Source: DASPPM01 sp052143835
Lineage (GTDB): Bacteria > Pseudomonadota > Alphaproteobacteria > JACZXZ01
Assembly: GCA_052143835.1 (NCBI GenBank)
Contig: JBKQRV010000145.1
Coordinates: 1 to 64,000 of the forward strand
Length of the DNA stretch: 64,000 nucleotides
Direction of reading: 5' to 3'
The notes beneath the pieces were generated by a model. The model was not told the origin of the DNA. It made no database searches and saw only the letters and a program-made list of their open reading frames with translations. This document shows, one piece after another, positions 41,716-49,177 of this stretch (its first letter is position 1; every line of letters starts with the position of its first letter). The position numbers and the translations under genes were made by a program.

Positions 41716-42557
41716 GCGCGTCGGATTCCAGAGCGGAGTCTTATGCGACGCGGCCAACGGTCTACCGCGCCGATCTCTTCGTCGGCCAGACCGTGCTCGT
41801 CAGCGGCGGCGGCAGCGGGATCGGGAAGGCGACCGGGTTCCTCTTCGGTCGGCTCGGCGCGCGCGTCGTGATTTGCGGGCGCAAGGCGGAGAGGATCGCA
41901 TCGGCGGCGGCATCGATGCGCGAGGCCGGCATCACGGTTGAGGCGATTCCCTGCAATATCCGCTCAACGGAGGAGGTCGCGTCGCTCATGGAGCGGGTCG
42001 GCACCCTCGACGTCCTCGTCAACAATGCCGGCGGTCAATTCCCGCAGCCGGCAATCGACTTTTCGCCGAAGGGATGGAACGCGGTCATCGACACCAACCT
42101 CAACGGCACCTGGTACATGATGCAGGCGGCGGCGCAACGCTGGCGCACAGCGATGCGGGGCGGGACGATCGTCAATATTGTGGCCATGGTCGAACGCGGC
42201 ATGCCGGGCGTCGCCCATACCTGCGCAGCGAGAGCGGGCGTCATTCATCTCACCCGCACTGTCGCCGTCGAGTGGGCGCCGCTCGGCATCCGCGTCAATT
42301 GTGTCGCCCCAGGTGCCATTGAGACAGAGGGCATGGCGGGCTACTCGCCGGAAGTCCGCGCGGCCTTTCCTCGCGCCAACCCGATGCTGCGCATGGGTGA
42401 ACCCTGGGATATTGCAGAAGCGTGCGCGTATCTCGCCGGCCCCTCGGGCCAGTTCGTGACCGGCGAGACCCTGACCGTCGACGGCGGCGGTCGCCTCTGG
42501 GGCGAGCTGTGGCAAGCCGGAAAGCCAGCCTACTTCGAATTTTCTCCGTCATCATAG
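41712..42557 (+). CDS. Short-chain dehydrogenase/reductase lacking YxxxK (dienoyl-CoA reductase-like)
   Basis: The 281-residue protein has an SDR nucleotide site VSGGGSGIGKATGFLFGRLG (about 31), NNAGGQFPQPAIDF (about 103), a VNCVAPGAIETEGM cap (about 195) and a C-terminal TGETLTVDGGGRLWGE. At the active site the sequence is AHTCAARAG, so the Tyr and Lys of YxxxK are Thr and Arg. SDRs of the 2,4-dienoyl-CoA reductase type also lack that Tyr, so an enoyl- or dienoyl-CoA reductase role fits. The GTG start at 41712 overlaps the stop of a truncated acyl-CoA dehydrogenase tail (GTGA). Confidence 0.83.
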   Translation: MSASDSRAESYATRPTVYRADLFVGQTVLVSGGGSGIGKATGFLFGRLGARVVICGRKAERIASAAASMREAGITVEAIPCNIRSTEEVASLMERVGTLDVLVNNAGGQFPQPAIDFSPKGWNAVIDTNLNGTWYMMQAAAQRWRTAMRGGTIVNIVAMVERGMPGVAHTCAARAGVIHLTRTVAVEWAPLGIRVNCVAPGAIETEGMAGYSPEVRAAFPRANPMLRMGEPWDIAEACAYLAGPSGQFVTGETLTVDGGGRLWGELWQAGKPAYFEFSPSS

Positions 42558-42558
42558 G

Positions 42559-42775
42559 ATGAAGACGGATTCACGGTCTTCCAGCGCGTGGTTTCAGGCT
42601 TCAGAAACAAACGTCAGCGGCGCTTGCCCTCGGCACCGCGACTGCCGCAATGCCCCTGCTGCCGGCTGGGTTTGCCGCGGCACAGGACAAGCCGATCAAG
42701 GTCGGGATAACCACTGAGCTCACCGGTCTGATAGCAGCCTGGGCGCGGTGCGGTGCTCGTGACGTTATTTAATTT
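42559..42775 (+). pseudogene. ABC substrate-binding protein, N-terminal remnant
   Basis: After an ATG at 42559 and a frame change, the sequence from about 42614 encodes a signal peptide (ALALGTATAAMPLLPAGFAA) followed by AQDKPIKVGITTELTGLIAA. This is the start of a mature Peripla_BP_6 protein. It breaks off about 20 codons into the mature part. It is a truncated importer gene downstream of the SDR. Confidence 0.65.
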
Positions 42776-42796
42776 CCAGCGAGCCCTACCTCCCGC

Positions 42797-43234
42797 TCAC
42801 GCCGTCACCCACTTCGTCACGTGGCTGCCGGTAAGACAAGTCTCGCCCGCCTGGTTCAAGACCTCGACCCTGGCGCGCGTGCGTCCGGCCTCCTCGTCGA
42901 TCGCCTCGATCGTATAGCGCGCGGTCAAGGTGTCATTGATGAAGACCGGCTTGACGAAGCGGATCTTGTCGTAGCCGAGGGAGACGGCTACCGCCTTGTT
43001 GCCGCGCTCGATCGAGCGGCGCGACATCATCGAGGCGGCGGTCGAGAGCAGGCCCATGACAAGTCCTCCATGGGCGATGCGTCGGCCGAAGGTGGTCGTC
43101 TTGGCGAACGCCTCATTCACGTGAATGGGGTCAAAGTCGCCTGTGATGCCGGCGAAGAGCATGATGTCGCTCTCGCCGATCGTCTTCGAAAAGGTGCAAG
43201 CCTCGCCGACCTTGAGATGCATGTCGATCGCCAT
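42797..43234 (-). CDS. MaoC-family (R)-specific enoyl-CoA hydratase
   Basis: The 145-residue hot-dog protein has the hydratase motif GDFDPIHVNEAFAKTTTFGR (about 32) with catalytic Asp and His, followed by IAHGGLVMGLLSTAASMM. It adds water to an enoyl-CoA with R stereochemistry. It is alone, flanked by a truncated importer gene and a transposase mosaic, so its original operon partners are probably lost. Confidence 0.9.
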   Translation of the reverse strand: MAIDMHLKVGEACTFSKTIGESDIMLFAGITGDFDPIHVNEAFAKTTTFGRRIAHGGLVMGLLSTAASMMSRRSIERGNKAVAVSLGYDKIRFVKPVFINDTLTARYTIEAIDEEAGRTRARVEVLNQAGETCLTGSHVTKWVTA

Positions 43235-43262
43235 GTCAGCCTCCCGTTGTCCCTACCAAGAA

Positions 43263-43574
43263 TTAGTGCCAGGCGTATTGATGGTGCAAGCCTCCGAGGA
43301 TCGAAATTGAGATGATCCGGCCAAGGCGCCGATTCGGTCGATGGATTGGGGCATCTTTGTTCAGCGACAGGTGAGCCCGGACCTCGTTGTAATAGGAACA
43401 GACGTAGGCTTTGAGGATGCCGGCTGAGGCGAGCGTGCCAGTGAAGGCGGCGCCGGTGGACTGGCTGCCCTGATCCGGGTTGAAGATCTCCGGCCGCCCG
43501 AAGTGCGCCAGCGCCTCTAACGCGACCTTCGCCATCAGCGCCATATCCAACTTGCTTCTCGTTCGCTGCGTCAC
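43263..43574 (-). pseudogene. In-frame mosaic of IS3-type transposase pieces
   Basis: One open frame of 103 codons joins three transposase fragments. About 22 residues are like IS3 OrfA starts (MTQRTRSKLDMALMAKVALE). An integrase-core piece follows (FGRPEIFNPDQGSQSTGAAF), then the tail of another integrase-core transposase (YYNEVRAHLSLNKDAPIHRP and ISILGGLHHQY). The pieces are fused by deletions without breaking the frame. It is unlikely to be functional. Confidence 0.7.
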
Positions 43575-43676
43575 GGTCCGCTCTGCCTAGCACGACGGAT
43601 CGGCTCGCGCTCCAATTAATCCACCGGTCCCAAATCCGGGGTCCACTTCACTTCTACATGCCGTTAAAATTCGACG

Positions 43677-43718
43677 ACTCAGTATGAAAACCTACTTTTC
43701 TACTGAATTGGCTTTTCG
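43677..43718 (+). repeat. Intergenic hairpin repeat, copy C
   Basis: ACTCAGTA at 43677-43684 pairs with TACTGAAT at 43701-43708 with one mismatch, followed by TGGCTTTTCG. Arms and loop match copies A and B. Confidence 0.55.
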
Positions 43719-43892
43719 GGCCCGTCGCGGGCGCAGAAGACTCAACCGAAGGCCAATACGTCCCCGTTATGTTCCGCGCCCTTTGGAAAAACATTGCCCA
43801 TTTCCGGAATAGTATTTCCGAACCTGCGAGCCTTGGTAGCGTCGGGACTAGGGTCGGTCCCGGTCGTAAGCTTGGCAGGCAGCCAATGGCCA

Positions 43893-43978
43893 GTCACTGC
43901 TAGCGAAGCTGACCGAGGTCTGCTTACTGGGCAGGATCGGACTTCTCCCAGGCATGCCGCCGCGGTCGAGTTTGACCC
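43893..43978. repeat. Degenerate intergenic repeat shared with 24092-24178
   Basis: Aligned by eye with the block after hairpin B: GTCAC, GAAGC-GAC-GAG-TCTGCT-ACTGGGCA, GGCATGCC and TTTGACCC occur in the same order. In this copy about 185 extra bases separate it from the hairpin. Confidence 0.45.
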
Positions 43979-44644
43979 AGAGCAGACCTTCGAGACGCGC
44001 AGCAAGACTAGGGAAACGACGCGGAGCGAACGATCGCTTGGGTCGCCGTTATGTCGCTGGCTCATCCCCTCGACGCCCATAGGAAGATTAGCGTGGCGCC
44101 AATGCCGAGCACTGATCGCGCGGTATGAAGACGCCCCCAGGTCTCGGTCAGCGCGCGGCTTGGCGGGACGACTAACCGAACTTAGGAGCGAGCGCGATGC
44201 CTTTCTTCCCCGCGTCCGTTCCCAACCGCAATGCCAATTGTCGCCCGCGTCTGCGTGGCGCTTGTTCCAGACGGCCGACGGCCGTCCCCGGGGCTATCCG
44301 TGCGGGGCAATCTCCGGCTCGGCTCCCTCTTCGATCAAAAGGCGAAGGACGGCGAGCTGCCGTCGAGTTCATCTTCTCGCTCCTTCGGCTGCTCGCCGAG
44401 TGGCTCAACCTGGCGTGGGACGAGCGAGAGCGACGCATCGTCGAGATAGGTGCACTTGCGGGTCACGGGGAAGTATTCACATACCGATGCGACATTCACC
44501 TCTTCGTCCCTTTGTTGCGGTGGGCCGCTTGCGAAGCGTACTGACGATTGTCAATGTACGTGCTATTTTGCCGTGGCCCGAACCGATGCTCCTGCGTCGG
44601 GAAAGGCGCGCCTACAAACGATCTGGCCGTCATGGAGAGGGAAT

Positions 44645-46216
44645 ATGAGGAACCGTAGCCGAGGGAGCGAGCCCTCGCGTCGTACAATTCTCAAGGCAAT
44701 GGGGACTGCCGCAGTTGTCGGGGCGGTGCAGCCGTGGATTTTGCAGGAAGCCGGCGCCGCCCGCGAAGTGATCCGTGCCGCCATCACTGGGTTCGACGTC
44801 CTCAACACGCTCGACCCGGGAAAGGCGTCTCTGATCCAGGAATATTTTATCATCTGGAGCATGTTCAACGGGCTTCTCAAGTTCGCACCGAATATGGAGA
44901 TCATTCCTGACCTCGCAGCTGAGTATAAGGCGATCGACTCCCGAACTTTTGAATTCAGATTGCGACCGGACGTTAAATTTCACGATGGCAGCGAACTGAG
45001 CGCCGACGACGTGAAATTCACATTCGATCGCCTGCTCGACGAACGATTCGCCTCTCCATATCGAACCAAATTGGCTGTCATCGATGCCGTGACAGTGCTC
45101 GATCCTCTCACAGTCCGTATTGCGACCAAGGAGCCCTATGCACCAATCCTCACCTTGCTCTGCAACTTTCGGACCGGTACGCAGATCGTCTCCCGCAAGT
45201 CCGTCGAGGCGATGACGCCTGAGGCATTCGGCCGAAAGCCGATCGGAACCGGTGCCTACATGCTCAAGGATTGGATACCCGGTGAGCGAGTCGTCCTCGC
45301 CGCCCACCCGCATTACTTCATGCCCGGCCTTCCCAGGACGCCGACGATCGAAGTGCCCCTCATTGCCGAGGAATCGAGCGGCGAGACGGCGATCCTGGGC
45401 GGACAAATCGAGCTCACGAGCGGAGCGCCCTTTGCCGATGTGCCGAATCTAGAGAAGCGCACCGAGATCATCGTGCTCAAGCAGCCTGGGCTCAACAACC
45501 GCTACATTGCGCTCAACAACCGCAAGGCACCCTTCGATGACGTGCACTTTCGACGGGCCCTCTCGATGGCGTTCGACCGCGATGTCATGGTCAAAGCCGT
45601 ACTCTTTGGCGAAGGTGCGGCAGCGCAGGGGCTCATTCCCCCGACGCTCGCCTTTGCTTACGATTCGAGGCGCCGCGATCTTGCCACTTTCGACGCCGAA
45701 CGCGCGCGGGCGGAGCTCTCGAGGTCACAGCATGGCGCAGGAACGGGGGCGACGGTCCTGACCTGGGGATCGAGCTGGTGGAAGCGGGTGGTGGAGATCT
45801 TTGTCGCGCAAGTGAACGAGACGCTCGGGACTCACCTCAGCGTGGAAGTCAGTGAATCGAACACGGTTTATGCGCGATTGCGGTCGGGAGACTACCAGGC
45901 CGCGGTCTGGGGCTGGCTTGGGGTCGTCGATCCCGATGATCTCTATGATATTCTGCACAGCAAAGGCTGGCGCAACTTCCAGGGCTACGCAAACCCCAAG
46001 CTTGATGCCGCGCTGGCGGAGGCGCGCGCCGAGCTCGACCGCAGCAAGCGGGGCGAGATGTATAAAGTGATCGAGGCGGCAATGATTGAAGACATGCCGC
46101 TCATTCCCTGCTTCTTCTCGAACATTCAAAATCTTCTTAGGCGGGGCGTGCAAGGCTTTACCCAGCTGCCCTATTCCAACTTTGGCGATCAGTTTGCAAC
46201 GCTCACTGCGCCGTGA
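44645..46216 (+). CDS. ABC transporter family-5 substrate-binding protein (peptide/opine type), Tat signal
   Basis: The 523-residue protein has a Tat-like leader (SRRTILKAMGTAAVVG) and the SBP_bac_5 pattern: LDPGKASLIQEYFIIWSMFN (about 58), LRPDVKFHDGSELSADDVKF (about 108), GTGAYMLKDWIPGERVVLAA (about 200), NNRKAPFDDVHFRRALSMAF (about 295). It binds peptides, opines, betaines or sugars for a Dpp-type ABC importer. It has no permease beside it and may share the DppBC/ATPase system at 52547-56071. ATG 44645 follows GGAGAGGG. Confidence 0.9.
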   Translation: MRNRSRGSEPSRRTILKAMGTAAVVGAVQPWILQEAGAAREVIRAAITGFDVLNTLDPGKASLIQEYFIIWSMFNGLLKFAPNMEIIPDLAAEYKAIDSRTFEFRLRPDVKFHDGSELSADDVKFTFDRLLDERFASPYRTKLAVIDAVTVLDPLTVRIATKEPYAPILTLLCNFRTGTQIVSRKSVEAMTPEAFGRKPIGTGAYMLKDWIPGERVVLAAHPHYFMPGLPRTPTIEVPLIAEESSGETAILGGQIELTSGAPFADVPNLEKRTEIIVLKQPGLNNRYIALNNRKAPFDDVHFRRALSMAFDRDVMVKAVLFGEGAAAQGLIPPTLAFAYDSRRRDLATFDAERARAELSRSQHGAGTGATVLTWGSSWWKRVVEIFVAQVNETLGTHLSVEVSESNTVYARLRSGDYQAAVWGWLGVVDPDDLYDILHSKGWRNFQGYANPKLDAALAEARAELDRSKRGEMYKVIEAAMIEDMPLIPCFFSNIQNLLRRGVQGFTQLPYSNFGDQFATLTAP

Positions 46217-46243
46217 ATCCGGTTTTCCGACCACACGACTAAG

Positions 46244-46276
46244 GGTTGAGTGTGAAATTGGCCTTTTGCACTGGGT
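46244..46276 (+). repeat. Intergenic hairpin repeat, copy D (decayed)
   Basis: GGTTGAGTGTGAAA, then GGCCTTTTGCACTG and GGTTG follow the order of copies A-C, but the arms no longer pair well. It is accepted as a family member because loop and spacing agree and because the following 40 bases also resemble those after copy A. Confidence 0.35.
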
Positions 46277-46309
46277 TGCTCGTATTCCGCCTTTCGCCGA
46301 TCGGGAAAT

Positions 46310-46551
46310 TTACTCCAAGCCTTAACCGATACCCTGGCCAACAACCTGCGCACTCTCGCCCTGCCGAATGCCGGCTCCCACTGGTAGCCAAACAGCCTGC
46401 AGGAGAACCTCGGTAAGATCGGCGCCACGCTCATTACGCATGCCCGGTATGTCATCTGCCAGATCGCCGAGCTCTTGGCGCGGAGGCACACATGTTCGTC
46501 GACATTCTGCGACTCATAGCCCGACTGTGGGTGCCGCCCAAACCGGCCTGA
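46310..46551 (+). pseudogene. IS1380-type transposase, C-terminal relic with stop and frameshift
   Basis: The plus-strand frame reads TDTLANNLRTLALPNAGSHW, an amber stop at 46385, then SLQENLGKIGATLITHARYV and ICQIAELL. A frame change follows, then MFVDILRLIARLWVPPKPA to a stop at 46549. The order matches the IS1380 tail (LRTLALP, LREKLxKIGAKxxxHGRYVxFQxAEVA, LFxxILxxIxRL). It is non-functional. Confidence 0.65.
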
Positions 46552-46657
46552 AGGGGGCGAGCATGACGCGCGACAGAAGCGACGGGAGTAATGCGCCTCG
46601 ACAACTGGAAAGCCATGCTCCGGAGGTCGGATGATCCCTAAATTCGCTACTTCTCGT

Positions 46658-46703
46658 GGCCTTACGGCAGTCAGCGTTCTCGGACTCCCTTGTCCGTAAG
46701 GCC
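46658..46703. promoter_or_regulatory. Perfect inverted repeat upstream of the enolase-superfamily gene
   Basis: GGCCTTACGG at 46658-46667 and CCGTAAGGCC at 46694-46703 are exact complements separated by 26 bases. The end lies 112 bases before the start codon at 46816. It could be a split operator or the ends of a small element. Confidence 0.4.
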
Positions 46704-46815
46704 GAATTGGAGCAACATTCCACCGACTCCTCGGTCATCCGAGGAATGTCCGTTCAATTCCAAACCGGGCCGGCCCTCAAGCGACGTCGTAATGCCGGAA
46801 GGACGGAGTTTCAGC

Positions 46816-47994
46816 ATGCGGTCAGCAAAATCCAATAAGATCGAGCAGGCAGAAATTTATGTCGCGCCCACCGGGAACCGTCGAGCGGTGCTGGTTGAGA
46901 TTACCGCGGACAGCGGAGTCACGGGCATCGGCGAGGCGGGCGTCGCCTATGGCGTGGGTTCTCATGCCGCGGCCGAGATGTTGCGAGGCATGATCGAGCG
47001 CCATGTGCTGGGTCGCAACCCAGCGCAGATCGGGACGATCTGGAACGATATCTATGACCTGTCCTTCTGGACCCGCAACGGCGCGACGGTCAGCTATGCC
47101 GCGCTCAGCGCAATCGAACAGGCGCTTTGGGATATTAAGGGCAAGGTGCTGGGTACGCCAGTCTCCGATTTGATGGGTGGGCAAATGTGGGAGCGTCTTC
47201 CGGTTTATGCCAATGGCTGGTGGACGGGCTGTGACACGCCCGACGAATTTGCCCGCGCTGGCGTGGCAACGGTCGCGCGCGGCTTTTCGGGACTGAAGTT
47301 CTATCCGTTGGGGCTTGCCGATCCGGTGACCGTGATCCGGCATCCCACCCGGCGGCGGCTCGAGGCGAGTCTGATCCCGATGATTTGCGACCGAGTCGTC
47401 GCCCTGCGGGAGGCGGTCGGGCCGGATGTGGAGATCATGCTGGATTTCGGCGGTGGCCTGACCACGGACCAGGTGCTGCGCATCTGTCGCAGGATCGCCC
47501 ATCTCGACGTGTTGTTTATAGAGGAACCGGTCGATCCATCCTGCCTGGAAGCGCTGGCCAAAGTTGCCTCCAGCACCTCCATCTCGCTGGCGGCGGGCGA
47601 GCGGTGCTACGGGCGGCCAGGTTTTCATCGGCTGTTGCAGAGCGGGGCGGTGGATATCATCCAGCCCGATGTATGCAACACCGGCGGACTGATGGAGGCG
47701 CGCACCATCGCCGCGATGGCCGAGGTCTACAATGCCCGCGTCGCTCCACATAATTATGGCAGCACGCTGGCCACTGCTGTCACCGCCCAACTGGCTGCCT
47801 GCATCCCGAACTTCATGGTGCTGGAATTTTTTCCTGACTACAACAAAGAACCCGGCTATCTGGAGGTGCTGGACCAACCGCTCGAGCCTCAGGTGCGTGA
47901 TGGATATATGCCGGTGCCGACCGCGCCGGGGTTAGCTGTCACATTGAACCATGCGGCCCTGGCGCCGCATCTCCATGCACGCTGCCGGCTCTGA
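46816..47994 (+). CDS. Enolase-superfamily (mandelate racemase/muconate lactonizing type) sugar-acid dehydratase-like enzyme
   Basis: The 392-residue protein has the capping domain and barrel of MR/MLE enzymes: VEITADSGVTGIGEAGVAYG (about 25), AALSAIEQALWDIKGKVLG (about 95), FSGLKFYPLG (about 157), the metal ligands in MLDFGGG (Asp, about 212), LFIEEPVD (Glu, about 236) and AAGERCYGR (Glu, about 262), and APHNYGST with a catalytic His (about 310). This His/Asp layout fits acid-sugar dehydratases such as galactonate dehydratase rather than the Lys/Lys betaine racemases. ATG 46816 follows GGAG. Confidence 0.88.
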   Translation: MRSAKSNKIEQAEIYVAPTGNRRAVLVEITADSGVTGIGEAGVAYGVGSHAAAEMLRGMIERHVLGRNPAQIGTIWNDIYDLSFWTRNGATVSYAALSAIEQALWDIKGKVLGTPVSDLMGGQMWERLPVYANGWWTGCDTPDEFARAGVATVARGFSGLKFYPLGLADPVTVIRHPTRRRLEASLIPMICDRVVALREAVGPDVEIMLDFGGGLTTDQVLRICRRIAHLDVLFIEEPVDPSCLEALAKVASSTSISLAAGERCYGRPGFHRLLQSGAVDIIQPDVCNTGGLMEARTIAAMAEVYNARVAPHNYGSTLATAVTAQLAACIPNFMVLEFFPDYNKEPGYLEVLDQPLEPQVRDGYMPVPTAPGLAVTLNHAALAPHLHARCRL

Positions 47995-48021
47995 CGCCAA
48001 CCTCCGTCTGGATTCAGGGAA

Positions 48022-49005
48022 ATGACTATCATGCAGATGATCGATGCTGCCCGTGTCCACGAGTTTCTTGCCTATAACGGTCTGATTGAGGCGATCCGCC
48101 AGGCCCATCTGGGCGGCATGCCTCGGATGACGGACCGGCTAATCTACCAGCAGCCGCACCCGGACGGCCAGCCCGACATTTTCATTATTCTGCCAGCCTG
48201 GCAGCCGCAAGAGGGTTTACTGGCGAAACTGGTCACCTCGTTCCCGCGCAATAAACAACTCCAAGGCATTTCAACTGTTAATTCGATCTATGTCTTCATC
48301 AATGGCGGGACCGGGGTGACCGAAGCGATCATCGACGGTGAGGCTATGATCTTTCGTAAAACCTCGGCTGATTCCGCGCTGGGCGCCAGCCTTCTGGCCC
48401 GCACGGATACGAAGATCCTGCTGATGATTGGGGCTGGCCGGCTGGCGCCCTATATGGTGCGCGCCCATTGCAGCGTGCGCCCTTCAATCAAGAACGTGCT
48501 CGTCTGGAACCGTACTTCCGTCAATGCCGCCCGTCTCGTGGCAACGCTACATGCCGAGGGCATCCACGCGACTGCCGTTAACGATCTCGACGATGCACTT
48601 GGCCGGGCTGACATCATCTCCAGTGCTACGATGGCGATCGAGCCGCTTGTGAAGGGTAAGCTGTTGCGACCTGGAGTCCATGTGGATTTGGTTGGGTCCT
48701 TCACGCCCGAGATGCGGGAATCGGATGACGACGTGCTGCTGCGTGCGGACGTCTTTGTCGATCACCGCCAGACCACAGAACGCTCGGGCGAATTCCTTGG
48801 CCCTTTCGCCCGCGGGGTGATCACGCCTGCCGACATCAAAGGTGATCTTTTCGAACTTTGCCAGGCAAGGGTCACCGGTCGAACCTCGCCTGAGCAGATC
48901 ACCGTAATGAAGAACGGCGGAGGAAGCCACATTGATTACTTCGTCGCCAAGTATCTTATGGACCGACTGAACGGCCGACCTTTCGACACGAGTTGCGCGA
49001 GTTGA
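48022..49005 (+). CDS. Ornithine cyclodeaminase/mu-crystallin family reductase
   Basis: The 327-residue protein has the family marks GLLAKLVTSFPRNKQLQGIS (about 70), GEAMIFRKTSADSALGASLL (about 108), the NAD site LLMIGAGRLAPYMVRAH (about 132), NVLVWNRT (about 155), ADIISSATMAIEPLV (about 195) and HVDLVGSFTPEMRESDDD (about 218). Besides ornithine cyclodeaminase, this family includes ketimine and pyrroline-2-carboxylate reductases, which fit an amino-acid or N-methyl-amino-acid route. It lies 28 bases behind the enolase-superfamily gene. Confidence 0.9.
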   Translation: MTIMQMIDAARVHEFLAYNGLIEAIRQAHLGGMPRMTDRLIYQQPHPDGQPDIFIILPAWQPQEGLLAKLVTSFPRNKQLQGISTVNSIYVFINGGTGVTEAIIDGEAMIFRKTSADSALGASLLARTDTKILLMIGAGRLAPYMVRAHCSVRPSIKNVLVWNRTSVNAARLVATLHAEGIHATAVNDLDDALGRADIISSATMAIEPLVKGKLLRPGVHVDLVGSFTPEMRESDDDVLLRADVFVDHRQTTERSGEFLGPFARGVITPADIKGDLFELCQARVTGRTSPEQITVMKNGGGSHIDYFVAKYLMDRLNGRPFDTSCAS

Positions 49006-49177
49006 GCGGACTTGCCCCCATAGCTCAGCCCGCCCGGCACGAGGAAGCGCTCGCGAGGCACCTTGCCTCCGGTCAAGCGGCTGAGCGCCGGCTATTTTGC
49101 CCAGAACCCATAAGAGATCGACTTCCTTAAACCTATAGATGCCTCGGGCTAGATCAGCAGTTCGGCCCCGGGCACAC

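Larger units (their letters stand above)
43575..44644. other. Gap of 1070 bases with repeats, no gene supported
   Basis: The left part contains hairpin copy C and the degenerate repeat shared with 24092-24178. The stretch from 44000 to 44640 has open frames on both strands with no recognisable family. One minus-strand segment near 44310-44350 reads like a short ankyrin-type piece (LAVLRLLIEEGAEPEIAPHG), too short to call. The promoter of the binding-protein gene at 44645 must lie at the right end. Confidence 0.45.
46217..46815. other. Gap of 599 bases with transposon debris and a promoter region
   Basis: It contains the decayed hairpin copy D (46244-46276), an IS1380-type relic (46310-46551) and a perfect 10-base inverted repeat (46658-46703) before the enolase-superfamily gene. 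No intact gene is present. Confidence 0.5.

Noticed and set aside
43794..44648. A 284-codon plus-strand open frame before the binding protein
   Set aside because: It has a basic, Arg-rich composition without motifs and spans a degenerate repeat. It looks like non-coding GC-rich sequence.
23883..46551. The idea that the hairpin repeats are the ends of IS1380 derivatives
   Set aside because: Copies B and D lie near IS1380 relics, but the hairpin orientation relative to the transposase differs between them, and copies A and C have no such relic.
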